From Mixophyes australis (Eukaryota > Chordata > Amphibia > Anura > Limnodynastidae), in assembly GCA_036250195.1 (NCBI GenBank), contig JAVHZZ010000006.1, positions 185,937,850-186,001,849 of the forward strand: a DNA stretch of 64,000 bases, in the 5' to 3' direction. The notes under the pieces are model-generated. The model was given only the letters and a program-made list of their open reading frames with translations, searched no databases and was not told where the DNA came from. Both the position numbers and the translations under genes were made by a program. Positions 1 through 10,367 of the stretch are shown one piece after another (the first letter of the stretch is position 1; each line of letters begins with the position of its first letter).

Positions 1-1408
1 CTCAATTTGTGCGTCACCGGCTATACTCGGGCTGTTCAAGCACACATCAGCAGAACTGCTGAAAGGGCCCTTCTTTATGGGTACACAAACAGAATGCTCA
101 CGATTACACATACCCCTGGTGGATGGACTCTCCACAGGGATTGGTGTCATTTCTGATTCAGAGCATACATTATCTTCTAATGCCTTAGTGATTTCTTGCA
201 GCTCACCTTGTCACGCGTAACAGTAGTTGTGCAACACTTTTAGACTCCAAATTACTTGGTCTTGCTTGGTCACGAGTGATCGTACAAGAAGAAGGCTCCG
301 TAACATTTCTTGATCTGCCACTAATAGAGAAAGGCGAAGGCCTCATTCTCTCTTTGCCACTGCGTGTGTAGAATGGCATGTTGGCATTTTTTTTTTTTCG
401 GCAGTTAACTTTTCCTCAGTTACACTTCTTTTTCGCTTCAACACGGTAATTTTTTATTTTGTGGTTTTTTTTTTCCCTGATTTAAAAAGACTAGGTACTT
501 TTACATAGGCTTTTCCAGATGACGTACTGGGAACAATACCATCAGGACTGGTGCCAGCACCTGCTTGCTGATCATACTAATATGTGGACTGCTTTGAACC
601 CATTTTAATGAGGCCAAAGCACTTGTAGTGCAAAATATTGTATTAGATACTGCTGCTAAATATTTTTTTGGGCAGCCAGAAAAATTATTGTGTCACACTG
701 GGGAATATGGGACACCCCAAAGCACTTGTAGTGCAAAATATTTTATAGATAGATACTGCTGCTAAATATGACTTTTGGCAGCCAGAAAAATTAGTGTTTC
801 ACACTGGGGAATATGGGACACCCCAAAGCACTTGTAGTGCAAAATATTGTATAGATAGATATTGCTGCTAAATATGACTTTTGGCAGCCAGAAAAATTAG
901 TGTTTCACACTGGGGAATATGGGACACCCCAAAGCACTTGTAGTGCAAAATATTGTATAGATAGATACTGCTGCTAAATATGACTTTTGGCAGCCAGAAA
1001 AATTAGTGTTTCACACTGAGGAATATGGGACACCCCAAAGCACTTGTAGTGCAAAATATTGAAAAAAAAAAAAAAAGCCTCCTCTATCCTCCTCTAAGAA
1101 TTGCTAATAGAATTAGTATCAGAATTGCAATAATAATTGCAAGAATAAAGTATACAATTATTGCTCTCTCCCTGCTCTAATACAGCCTGTGACCTAACCC
1201 TGCTCTCTCCCTCTGTCAAATGGTGATGGATTGCTGTGGAGGCGGGTATTTATGCATTTCAAATATCGCGAGAACCGAGCCCCGAGATCCGACGATGTCA
1301 CAATGATGTTTTGCGGGAGGGAGAATACCGAGCCTGCTCGGCTCGGTACTCGGATAGGCAAAGTTCGGGTGGGTTTGGATCTCGGGGAATCGAGCCCGCC
1401 CATCTCTA
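1..1408 (-). mobile_element. hAT-type element, truncated by window start, with 106-bp tandem repeats
   Basis: The right terminus CCATCTCTA ends at 1408 and is the same terminus as the complete element at 30286-33483, here on the opposite strand. Positions 1200-1408 match that element's GC-rich promoter-like end, including the 'gagaaccgagccccgag' block. A tandem array with a 106-bp period follows at about 605-1060: the 'gacaccccaaagc' motif recurs at 711, 817, 923 and 1029. Positions 1-480 are a decayed minus-strand relative of the 219-codon ORF of the complete copy; the 'actgcgtgtgtagaatggcatg' stretch near 360 is shared in reverse complement. No intact ORF remains. The other end lies outside the window, so no target duplication can be tested. 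Confidence 0.8.
605..1060. repeat. tandem repeat, 106-bp period, about 4 copies
   Basis: Near-identical units beginning with 'gacaccccaaagcacttg' start at 711, 817, 923 and 1029, with a diverged unit before them. Read on the minus strand, each unit contains the same core (TTCTGGCTG.CAAAAGTCATAT and GCAGTATCT) as the 100-bp units at 30632-32050. The two arrays therefore come from one ancestral unit that drifted in length. Confidence 0.9.
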
Positions 1409-1697
1409 GTATATATGTACATGCTCAATGGAACTTAATAGAACAGAACAGATTTGGGCTTTCATTATCACTAATGTAAAGAAAAGAAAATCATTTGAAA
1501 TTGCTTCAATTTATTATAAAAAAGTAGAGCATTGTGTGCAGATAGCACAAAATATGTGTTCTTTCCAGGGGCAACAAAAATAGACAACTTGCTTGATGCC
1601 ATAAATACATTACTGTAAATACGGAATAAAGAAATCCAATAAATGAAAGTCATCTGGTGGAAAATCTCTTCTAATATATCTATTGTACAAATTATAC

Positions 1698-1699
<2 letters not shown>

Positions 1700-1755
<56 letters not shown>
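1700..1755. repeat. (TA)n microsatellite, left part
   Basis: Uninterrupted TA dinucleotides. Together with the TA tract at 2242-2273 this is one microsatellite split by the solo LTR between them. Confidence 0.9.
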
Positions 1756-1758
<3 letters not shown>

Positions 1759-2238
1759 GGCACGAGCACGCTACTGCTGAAGCACACGCGAACAACTTCT
1801 TCCTTTTTATGTAGTTTTATTGTCAGGATGGTAAATGTTTTGACACTGTAGAGATTTCACAGCACATATGGAGACCCTCAACGCTAGCTAGAAATAGACA
1901 GTCTCTCTCCAGACCAGCCAGCTTCCCCAGCATTGGTCTCCCTGAACAAATAACACAGTCAAGCTTTTATACATTATACTCCTCCCCCAACCTTAGCTTG
2001 ATGGGCAGGTGACACATCCACCTTCTCTTTAAAAGGAAACGCCCATCACTGGCTCTGTTTGCACTAACAGACACACCATGTCTGTTTGCTGAGAGGAAAT
2101 CATGTAAGTTAACAAAACTTTACACTACACATAAGTTTTTACCTGGTTTAATCTCAACCTAGGTGCATAACTGTGCCAATGTTTTATTCTATTTGTATGC
2201 TTTCTCTGCATCTTGTCAGATAAATGCCTCCCTTTGTT

Positions 2239-2241
<3 letters not shown>
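1756..2241 (-). mobile_element. solo LTR (minus orientation) inserted in a TA microsatellite
   Basis: Read on the minus strand the 486-bp block starts TGTAACAAAG and ends CGTGCCACA, the TG..CA rule of LTRs. In the right order it has a TATA box (TATAAAAG, 1974-1981) and, about 160 bp further on, a poly(A) signal (AATAAA, 1816-1821), followed by a short U5-like end. Both sides are TA repeat, so a target duplication cannot be told from the microsatellite. No internal retroelement sequence adjoins it, so it is a solo LTR. The superfamily is unresolved. Confidence 0.7.
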
Positions 2242-2276
<35 letters not shown>

Positions 2277-2277
2277 T

Positions 2278-2541
2278 CATATTGATCCCGGACAGGGGGG
2301 GTGACTAGAGGGTGGGAGTGGGCGGGGCTTGGTGAATCGTGCCATTTTGACCCCGCTTCCCACATCGAAAATGATGTCTTGATGCGGGGGAGGGGCCAAA
2401 ATGATGCGATTCACCGCGAATCGCATTATTTTGGCCAGGTATTTGCCAGATGCTGGAGAATTGCCTGCTCTCCCGGGAGTCCTGGAGATCGACTCGGATT
2501 TCGGGAGTCTCCCGAACATTCCGGGAGAGTTGGCAAGTATG
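2278..2541. mobile_element. hAT-type MITE, 'CATACTTGCCAAC' family, copy 1
   Basis: The right end is GTTGGCAAGTATG (after 'gggaga'). The left end, CATATTGATCCCGG, is diverged. Flanks are 8-bp duplications with one mismatch: atatagat (2270-2277) and acatagat (2542-2549). The core is GC-rich, with the 'cgcgattc..gccattttggcccc' motifs shared with the copies at 9410, 13511, 51287 and 52173. No coding capacity. Confidence 0.7.
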
Positions 2542-2589
2542 ACATAGATGACTGATGCACATCTGTTTTGTGCACTGTGTGATTACATA

Positions 2590-2735
2590 CACCTCTCAGC
2601 AGGCGCAGGCTGACAACAAGCAGCCCAGGGGGTGCACAGGCAGCCCGAACAGCGGCCTCTCTGAGCGGCCCGGGGGACCGATGCCCCCCTGCCCCCCGGG
2701 CCAGCCCGCCCCTGCCTCCCAGCATTCCAGGATAG
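2590..2735. mobile_element. GC-rich MITE fragment, 'CCAGCCCGCCCCTG' family
   Basis: The stretch ending '..gatgcccccctgccccccgggccagcccgcccctg' is closely similar to the right half of the element at 50450-50614. The left end is missing or diverged. An open frame across it (2555-2887) is incidental. Confidence 0.5.
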
Positions 2736-2739
2736 AATA

Positions 2740-3650
2740 TCAGAACCATCCCCCAGATTCAAACAGTCCCACTCTCAGATCTGATGCCATGAGCCTGATT
2801 CATGTTCGGCTGTACGTCTATCTGAGTGATATAGCTTTGTGCATGCTCACAATGGGACCTTACGTCAATGAACTCAATTGCATGTAACTCAAGTCTGAAC
2901 GCAAATTGCACTTACAATAGCCTACAACATGTGGGCAAAATGGGAGAGGAAAGGGGCGGACTTGTGTAAGCAATGTACAGTAAGGGCGTGTTGAGCGCAT
3001 TCTGACGCAGATGCAGCAGTTGCGAGTCCTGGGTTTCTCACTTGGTTTCTACTGTATCATTTGCACCAGCTACAGTGCAGGTATAAGTGCCGACTGATAG
3101 CGATCACTGACATGGCATAGTCTTTGTTTTATAAATTACACGTATGCGTGCCACTAGCTATCATAGAACATGTGTATGGAAGTAAGATATACTATAGAAA
3201 TGCAATGTATGTACAGTACGCACTGAAAGCATCATGATTTATGTATTGAATGTAAAAATGAAAGAAAAAATTATTTGACCATCCACATTTATGTTAATTA
3301 TTATGCTGTTAATAGTTGTAAAGAATATTTTGTTGTAAGCATTCTGATGTGGTCTTATATTGCACATACGGTTGTGCATATACTGCAGTCTGCTCTGAAC
3401 TTACACCCAGATTCAAATCGAAATGCATCTTGAGAGCCGATTCGATTCGAATACAGTTGGAATTATTCTCAAGTTCCGCTCTCTTTTATAAAACATAACT
3501 TGCATGCAAGTTACTTCCGAAAATTAATCAGGCCCTACATCTCCAAATCAGTACTCCCCTATTTTGGATAGGAGGTATGCTTGCATATGTTTACTCCTAC
3601 ATAACATATAAGTTTATACCAGATTGTTTTACAATTAGACATTTGAGAAC
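2740..3650. other. no gene seen
   Basis: AT-rich unique-looking sequence with short scattered repeat debris (for example 'gattcaaatcgaaatgcatcttg' near 3411). No conserved coding sequence, RNA gene or clear element boundary was recognised. Confidence 0.5.
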
Positions 3651-3653
3651 CCA

Positions 3654-3986
3654 GGGCCTGATTCATTAAGGAACTTAAATGAAGAGGATTCTTATTTCAG
3701 TCTCCTGGACAAAACCATGTTACATTGCAAGGGGTGCAAATGAGTGTTCTGTTTTGCACATAAGTTAAATACTGACTGTTTTTTCATGTAGCACACAAAT
3801 ATCAACTTAAAATTTCAGTGTACAAATAAGCTATCAAGTGTTTGTGTGCTACATGAAAAAACAGGCAGTATTTAACTTATGTGCAAAACAGAACACTCAT
3901 TTGCACCCCTTGCAATGTAACATGGTTTTGTCTAGGAGACTGAAATAATAACCCTCTTCGTTTAAGATCCTTAACGAATCAGGCCC
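3654..3986. mobile_element. long-TIR hairpin MITE, 'GGGCCTGATTCATTAAGGA' family
   Basis: Two arms of about 155 bp are inverted copies of each other around a centre near 3820. The left arm opens GGGCCTGATTCATTAAGG and the right arm closes with its complement, ..TTAACGAATCAGGCCC. Internal blocks such as 'gtgtgctacatgaaaaaac' mirror 'gttttttcatgtagcacac'. The same family recurs at 26677, 34630, 45159 and 45472, where 3-bp TAA or TAT duplications are visible. That suggests a PIF/Harbinger-type MITE. Confidence 0.8.
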
Positions 3987-4034
3987 CCTATGTGTACATA
4001 GTGCAAGCCCTGTAGATGAAAAAGTCATGACTAA

Positions 4035-4273
4035 GGAGCAGATTCAATTCCCGGTTTGTTCTTTAGAACAACGCGGGCCGCGCACTATTACAGCTACTAG
4101 TTTAATAGTGCGCATTATTACCGTTTCTACGTCAATTTCAATGCTGATTTTTGCTCGCAGGACTGTGAGCCGCGAGCAAAAATCGGCATTAAAATTACTG
4201 TAGTAACGGTAATGATGCGCGCCTCGTGTTGTTGTAAAGAACAACGTGAGAAATTGAAAATTGAATCTGCCCC
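4035..4273. mobile_element. Harbinger-type MITE, 'GGGGCAGATTCAATT' family
   Basis: The terminal inverted repeats are GGAGCAGATTCAATT.. and ..AATTGAATCTGCCCC. A 3-bp TAA duplication is present at 4032-4034 and 4274-4276. There are internal palindromic blocks ('gattttgctcgc' / 'gcgagcaaaaatc'-like). Non-coding. The TAA duplication and size fit PIF/Harbinger MITEs. Confidence 0.8.
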
Positions 4274-4758
4274 TAAATTGTACCTAGTAGTGTTTCTGTG
4301 GTAATCCCATTTTAGTTAACGATCTTGCTCCATTAATACCACTCAGCCAGATCCACATAACCACACCCCTGGTTTTGCAAAACCATTCCCTGTTTCTGAT
4401 CAAGACAGATCTGCCTTATTTGAGACTATTTGGAAGCATGGATAAGGGTGATATAGTTTATGAATGTTTTATATTCCTCAATATGAACATTTTCATTTCT
4501 GTTCCAGTTGGCACAACTGCAGACCATGCCCTTATTTACCACTAATAGTAAGCAGGCTTCCCATTGAAACATGGAAACATGGCACCACCTTCAGGAAAGA
4601 GAAGGCCCATCTTGTTACTGTATATATAAATAAAACTCCTACTCCAAGTCTACACTATCAACAACCCCCTTTTCTCCTTAGACTATCAGGTTGGTAAAGC
4701 CACAGTATTCCTTTTGCAATTTTTTATTGAACTATGGGCAAATAAATGCTGCTACATG

Positions 4759-4818
<60 letters not shown>

Positions 4819-5612
4819 GCATGTCTGCAAAGCTGTCATCTCCCTATGCATAGGTGATATTGTAGTTGGTGCCATGAAAACTCATAGCGGTCCAGAGACA
4901 GCTAAATTATTACTCACCTTTATATTATTACAAACTACAACTATCATTCGTCTCATTACATTTGAACTTTTGTGTTCATAACTGAGTCTATTAACTGCCA
5001 CAATGACGGGAAGGGTATTTCTTGTCTTCAGCTGAATGAGAGAGGGCGACCAAATTAAATTGAAAGAATTGCCTCTGGACTTCCTACCTCAGAGTATCAG
5101 TTATACCATTGACAGCGAAAAGTGAAGTGCATATTGCTAATACATGTGTGTTTTACCTACTGTAACCAAGTTGGGTGAGACACAGGGTCACTGGTTCAAG
5201 CGCAGCCCAGAGCAAAGAATTCCTGAACAAGCCTTTTGCTGCATAGTAATTGGATAGAAATCTTAAACTCTAAATTCACACAAGCTCATTGTCCTTCCCT
5301 TAGGTAAACACTTAACTGTGCAATATAGTTTAATAAGTTACTCAATCAGCAAAGTCTCTGGAGTAAATGTGATAAAGTATCTCTGACTCAGGTAATGGAA
5401 CTTTCTGTGTTCACCGTTAACTATTTGTAAATTGTGTACATCATTTATGTTTTTAATTTTTGTTTTATTGTAAATAATAAAAGCATTGGTAGCCTTAATT
5501 GGCTAGCTGAATAGATTCTACTTGCAAACACTCTAGACTACCTGGGTCAATGTCAGGCATGTATAATACAGAAACTGAAATAGCGGTGGTAGCATATCTG
5601 TGCTGACTACCC
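4274..5612. other. no gene seen; TA microsatellite at 4761-4815
   Basis: Mostly unrecognised AT-rich sequence. A (TA)n tract lies at 4761-4815. 'ggttcaagcgc' at about 5193 looks like an isolated pol III B box but has no A box or cloverleaf with it, so no tRNA gene is called. Confidence 0.5.
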
Positions 5613-5975
5613 CGACACTACTTATTCCAACGTGGAGAGACCGATGGCTCCTTCCCTGACCAGCGTGCAGGACGACTTCTGTGTAAAGCGACTGGAAGTT
5701 ATGGCATTCCCTGAAGAAGGCGGCGGCAGCTGATGACACCACCGATAATCACGTCACAGTCATCGGTGCTGTGAAGGGGGTAATGTAACTATTAATGTAA
5801 CTATTATCCCCTTTACAGCACCGATGACTGCGTTGCGATTATCGGTGACATCATCAGCTAACGCCAGCATCTTCAGGGATCACCATGACTTCCAGTCGCT
5901 TTACACAGAAGTCATCCTGCACGCTGGTCGGGGAAGGAGCCCTTCGGTCTCTCCACATCGGGGTAAGTAGTGTCG
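5613..5975. repeat. 363-bp near-perfect inverted repeat (hairpin element)
   Basis: The left arm, starting 'cgacactacttattcc', is repeated in inverted form by the right arm, ending 'ggggtaagtagtgtcg'. The arms are about 175 bp and the centre is near 5794. Shared blocks include 'ttctgtgtaaagcgactggaag' / 'cttccagtcgctttacacagaa'-type matches and 'tcatcggtgctgt' / 'acagcaccgatga'. A second short palindrome (CGAAATAATG aacat CATTATTTCG) follows directly at 5974-5998. Probably a foldback MITE; the target duplication was not resolved. Confidence 0.75.
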
Positions 5976-6464
5976 AAATAATGAACATCATTATTTCGTA
6001 CCCAACTCCACACAAGTGCAATTCAAATAGCTAACAACTTGCCCATCCAGAGCATTTACCATTTTCACTAGGTAGAGTTGGCATTGCGGTGTGCTGGATT
6101 GCTATCTGGAGGCGTCACCCTGCCTCTGTTCTCAAGCTTGTTCAAACTTACAAGTTACCGTAATAGATGGAGGCCTGGTTTTCAGTGTTGTATTGGGGGA
6201 CTGGAGACAAGATAGTACCACGGCTTGTCAAAAGTTGAGCTTCGGCAGTTCTGGTCCATGACATTATGTCAGTGATGGGTAAAGTGAAATAGGTGGAGGC
6301 CTGGAGAAGAAAGAAAACAGAATGAAGAATGAAGAAGACATGAGAGTCAAGGTGGAAGACTTCACAGTCAAGTTGAGGACCACGAGAACTTGACTCTGCA
6401 TCAAGGAGAGACTTGAAGCAGCAGAGGGCAGTGAAAGAACTTTTAATCACTGTGCCCTCTGCTT

Positions 6465-7140
6465 GCCCAGGTGAGTATGGCTGGAACAGGTAGGGTGCTA
6501 GGCCTGTGGACACCAGATTAACGCAGGCACTAGATTAACTCAAGCTTTGGGCCCGTGGACACTAGATTAACTCGGACGCTAGCCCTGTGGGCACTAGATT
6601 GCCTCAGGTGCCACATATGGCCACATAAAGTGCAGGCTAGGGATATCAGGGATATAGGCCTTAGGCCTGTGGCAACATCAATTAGGTACAATGTCTGTAT
6701 CACATTAGCTGTTGCTCTCTCCCTATTCTCTGTTATCCAGGTGGTGCCCTGCTCCTTCTCCTCAACTACTGGATCACCAGAGAGTAACCCTAGAGACACC
6801 AGGTGTATATCTCCTACTCCTGCTCTAAGATAATTTTCACACCAAAACTTGTGTAGTAATTTAAGTGCACGATACTGTCTGGGCCATTTTCGAATTCCAT
6901 ATTTTTCTCTGTGCCTTGTTTCATATAGGGCCCATTAGTCACCCCCCCATTAAAGGTAGACTTTTGTGTGTCGTCATTGCCATAGAACCCATAAGTCAGG
7001 ATCCCATTAAAGGAAGGCATTTGGTTGTTCATTGCTCTATTTTCTGCTTGTGGCTTACTGTTCTTCTGGTGTCGCTGTTAGGTCAGTTAGGTGTTAATTT
7101 TGCGCAGCATACTTGTCATACAGTGACCAGGGCATTGTTA
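6465..7140 (+). mobile_element. LTR-like fragment related to the 35.5-38.1 kb solo LTR
   Basis: A splice-donor-like site (cag|gtgagtat) at about 6470 is followed by a run of short phrases ('ctaggcctgtggacaccag', 'gggcccgtggacactag'). This is the same arrangement as the donor and 'gggcacaaggccc' array at 36210-36760. Further on, 'cattaaaggtagac' near 6950 lines up with 'cattaaaggtaggc' near 36975. Similarity is patchy, so this is a diverged relative by inference. No coding potential. Confidence 0.35.
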
Positions 7141-7168
7141 CATTGTTAGTTAGCACTACATTACAAAT

Positions 7169-7600
7169 TGTTATGTGCGTCTAGTCGCTATCCAATAACG
7201 ATTGTCCACTTCCAGTGATGTGGTTCCAAAGCACAATGCGATTTAATAGCAAGAAGCAGCAGAGTAACAATTCAAATAAAATAAGTACTGCCGTTATGTT
7301 CGCAGGCGCCCTGGATCCAGCATTCAGTCATTCAGTCCTGAAGTCTGTGGTCAAAGAGACTGTCTGCTGGTCCCAGAACCCCTGCTTATATACAGTCAGT
7401 GATACAGTGAAAACAATACAGATGATTTGGCATGTTTCCATCGGTTCAGGTTTCAGGAAGGTCCAATGTAATGCAGGTCATTGGCCAGTTCAAACGATGC
7501 CCTCAAAGGGTGGGGGTCAGCTCTCCAGAAGATGCATACTGATCTTCCCGCCGAAAACTGGTCTATTTACATTACACACACAAAACCATTCATGATCATT
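7169..7600 (-). mobile_element. probable LTR (minus orientation)
   Basis: Read on the minus strand it shows a TATA box (TATATAAG, 7385-7392), an ATTAAA poly(A)-like signal about 140 bp downstream (7242-7247) and an end ..CGCACATAACA at 7169. This is LTR order. I could not find a matching target duplication or the exact 5' end. The 126-codon open frame across it on the plus strand resembles no protein I know. Confidence 0.4.
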
Positions 7601-7739
7601 TATTCCCTATAATCCATACGCAATGTGCAATCCTTTAGGCAATTGAACCAGACGTCTGCGGATAAATAGGGGGTTAGAATGATAAAAGACATATGTTTCC
7701 TGTGTCCTGAACCTTGGATCTCACTAAAGTGTATATAAC

Positions 7740-7893
7740 AATATAATCCCATAGATTGTAAGTTTGCGAGCAGGGTTCTCTTACCTCCCTAGCTGTATGT
7801 ATTACCCAGTATTGTTTTATTCATGTTTGTTCCCAATTGTAAATCGCTACGGAATTTGCTGGTGCTGTTTAAATAAATGTTAATGATGATAAT
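7740..7893 (+). repeat. L2-type LINE 3' end
   Basis: 'cccatagattgtaagtttgcgagcagg .. cccaattgtaaatcgctacggaatttgctggtgctg .. aaataaatgttaatgatgataatgatgatt' is a diverged copy of the 3' tail of the LINE fragment at 60095-61072, including the (GAT)n-like terminus. It is a 5'-truncated insertion; no coding part remains. Confidence 0.75.
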
Positions 7894-9409
7894 GATGATT
7901 ACATAAACAGCAGTTTAGTCCTTTCAACCCTGCTGAATAAGTGATTGATGCGGAAGTCTTCCCTGAGGCAGATATTTGTGGCCTGTGGCCCCCATGCACA
8001 GGCCAAGAACAAACTCGAGGTGTCAGCATCCGATGTGGGGTGCTGTTAGCCTACTCAAGCCTAACACCTTGGGCATTTAGCCTTCCCCTTCTCTCCACTA
8101 CCACTTACAAAATAAAACTGTTGTCTTCTCCCTAAGACAGACCAGAAAGGCACGTAAAAAGAGTTTGCTGGGAAGGTCAGTGCTGTTCAGCAGTTGGGCT
8201 GCCTTTTATAGGTGCTGGACATTCACATGTGTCTATAACTATCCTGTGACTGTAAGTACAAGTTGCCATATTATTGAGTCCCTTGAATCAGTTTTTAGCA
8301 TCTCCAGTTTTCCTGCAATTGTGTATGAGACCTTGGCTGTGAACTTGACCATTCTTTGTTGTATCCTGTGCATCAGATTTAGCTTTGAACTATGACTGCT
8401 GCTATATTGCTATCTGTGAAACATTGGCTGTGAATAAGATTACTGATTACTCATAGTTTAAACACTGGACTTTGGCAATGAACTTGGATATTTCTTATGT
8501 GTTTTCCTGAGTATCCGTTCCTGGCTTTGAACATTAATTGCTACTTAATTTTACCTGAACTGGTTGCCAGTTGTAAGTCTGACTGCTGTCAACTCCTTGT
8601 TTAACCCTTTCCCACCCCTGTGCTGAGCCTATTTTCGCACCTTTTGGGCTACTCACATTCCATCAATATTAATATTTTGTTTAGACAGTACCCACACAAA
8701 TAATACTTTTTTTTTTCAGAAGACTTTGAATTTTTTTTAATGTTTCCTAAATACCACCAATAAATACTTTACTTTCTTGCTTTTTATTGAAAATGGCTAT
8801 TTTGTCTTGAATGAAATGTATAAAATGTATACAAATAATATGTGTAGCCTATGTTTAAAAATAGACAACCTATCGTATCAAAAGAGGGTGTCACTGAGTT
8901 TTTTGAAGCCAGGATGAGAGAGATGCTCTCCATCAGTGTACCTACTAATGTTTCTGTAGTGTAGGCAGTGTCGGACTGGGTCATAAAGGGCCCACAGGGG
9001 AAACCAATGGCTGGGGCCCACCTACTGACATTTAGCTCTGCACATCGGTGTGGATGCATGGCCAAATGAAAAATCTATATTTGCAAAACACATTTAAAGG
9101 GAAATATGCTAATATGTGTTAAAAATGGAGAAATATATTCTTAATACTACCTTCAATTGATGAACATTTGTGACCTCCTTATTTATTCTCTGTGCTGTTG
9201 CTGGGTTCAGGCTTGTCTGGTCCAGGCCCCTGATGCAACTCAGTTTCTGCCATTTGCTCGCACTCTCACCTCTATCTCTATCATCGACTTTTCCTACTGA
9301 TCCAGTTCTTTCCTCAGTTTTCCATCCTTACCTCCCCTAAACCTCATATCTCCCCTTATTTCCTCAACCAATTAAAGATGTTGCGAAATAAATATATATA
9401 TATATATAT
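7894..9409. other. no gene seen
   Basis: Unrecognised AT-rich sequence with small repeat fragments, such as 'cagtgtcggactgggtcataaagggccca' near 8968, which looks like the end of a hAT-type MITE. Nothing codes convincingly. Confidence 0.5.
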
Positions 9410-9695
9410 CATACTTACCAACTTTTTTTAAGTTGGTGTCCGGGAGACTCTCTGTAGCAGGTGGGCGTGCGGGGAGCCGAAATCGCGCCATTTTGGCCCC
9501 GCCCGGTGACGTAATGACGCGATTCACCAGGAATCGCGGCGTTTGGGATCTAATTCTGCCCACTTCACTAGGAAGTTGGGCACTTCCTAGTGAAGTGGGC
9601 AGAATTCGGGAGATTGCCACACTCGCCCAGGAGTCCGGGAGACTCTCGCAAAATGTGGGAGTCTCCCGGACATTCCGGGAGAGTTGGCAAGTATG
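9410..9695. mobile_element. hAT-type MITE, 'CATACTTGCCAAC' family, copy 2
   Basis: Ends CATACTTACCAAC.. and ..GTTGGCAAGTATG. An 8-bp atatatat lies on each side but sits in a TA tract, so it carries little information. The core has the family motifs: 'gcgccattttggccccgcc', 'gcgattcaccaggaatcgc', and a palindrome around 'cacttcctagtgaagtg'. A short extra piece between ends and core ('ttttttaagttggtg') is specific to this copy. Confidence 0.85.
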
Positions 9696-9899
9696 ATATA
9701 TATATATACACACACACTCACATCTGTCTAGTCTGCACCCCACTCTCTGTATCTCTTGTCCACCCCCATGACTGTATCCCTGGTCTCTGCTTTATTTTCT
9801 GCCCCCTTCTTTTTCTGTGCCCTTATCTTGCTTCTTTGCTTTTACTTTTAAGCTGTTCAATCATTGTGACATACACGCAGAAGAGTACAATTATGTAGT

Positions 9900-10164
9900 A
9901 AGGCACACAGAAATCTAGAGCACAGTAGAAAAGTGTGTGTGATTGATTGATTGATTGCTTGTATGTATGTATGTTAGGTCATTAGTTCATTGTAATTGAG
10001 TTACACAATGTACTGTAAGAAATAGTACTCAGATCATATATACTGCTGATGTAGCAGTAACCTACTCGTACACAACATTGTGTATGGAAACATTAAATAC
10101 GTAAGTGACAATATAACAACAACTGTGAGTTAGCTTATATGAGTCATCTTCATTTATAAATAGG
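9900..10164. other. no gene seen
   Basis: AT-rich sequence with short simple repeats ('gattgattgattgatt', 'tgtatgtatgta') and no recognised element. Confidence 0.5.
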
Positions 10165-10172
10165 GCATACAC

Positions 10173-10359
10173 CAGTGGATTCTAAACTTTCTTAGTTCGA
10201 GGCACCCTTCGGGTCTCCATAATTTTTTCAAGGCACCCCTAAGCCAAAATAATTACCAAGTTGTCACCTGCCTTGCTTACCACCAGCCTTGGCCACGGCA
10301 CCCCAGAGAGGTCACCGCGGCACCCCAGGGAGCCACGGCACCCAGTTTGGGAACCATTG
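10173..10359. mobile_element. Charlie-like hAT MITE with perfect 8-bp duplication
   Basis: The 187-bp element begins CAGTGGATTCTAAACT and ends AGTTTGGGAACCATTG, imperfect inverted ends of the 'CAGTGGTTCTCAAACT' type known from hAT/Charlie elements. It is flanked by a perfect GCATACAC at 10165-10172 and 10360-10367. The core repeats 'cggcacccc'. Non-coding. Confidence 0.9.
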
Positions 10360-10367
10360 GCATACAC

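Noticed and set aside
1610..1795. Tyr/Ile-repeat ORF on the minus strand
   Set aside because: Direct translation of the TA microsatellite.
5160..5215. Possible tRNA gene because of 'ggttcaagcgc'
   Set aside because: No A box at the right distance and no cloverleaf could be drawn.
7215..7595. 126-codon plus-strand ORF
   Set aside because: No recognisable domain; overlaps a block with LTR signals on the other strand.
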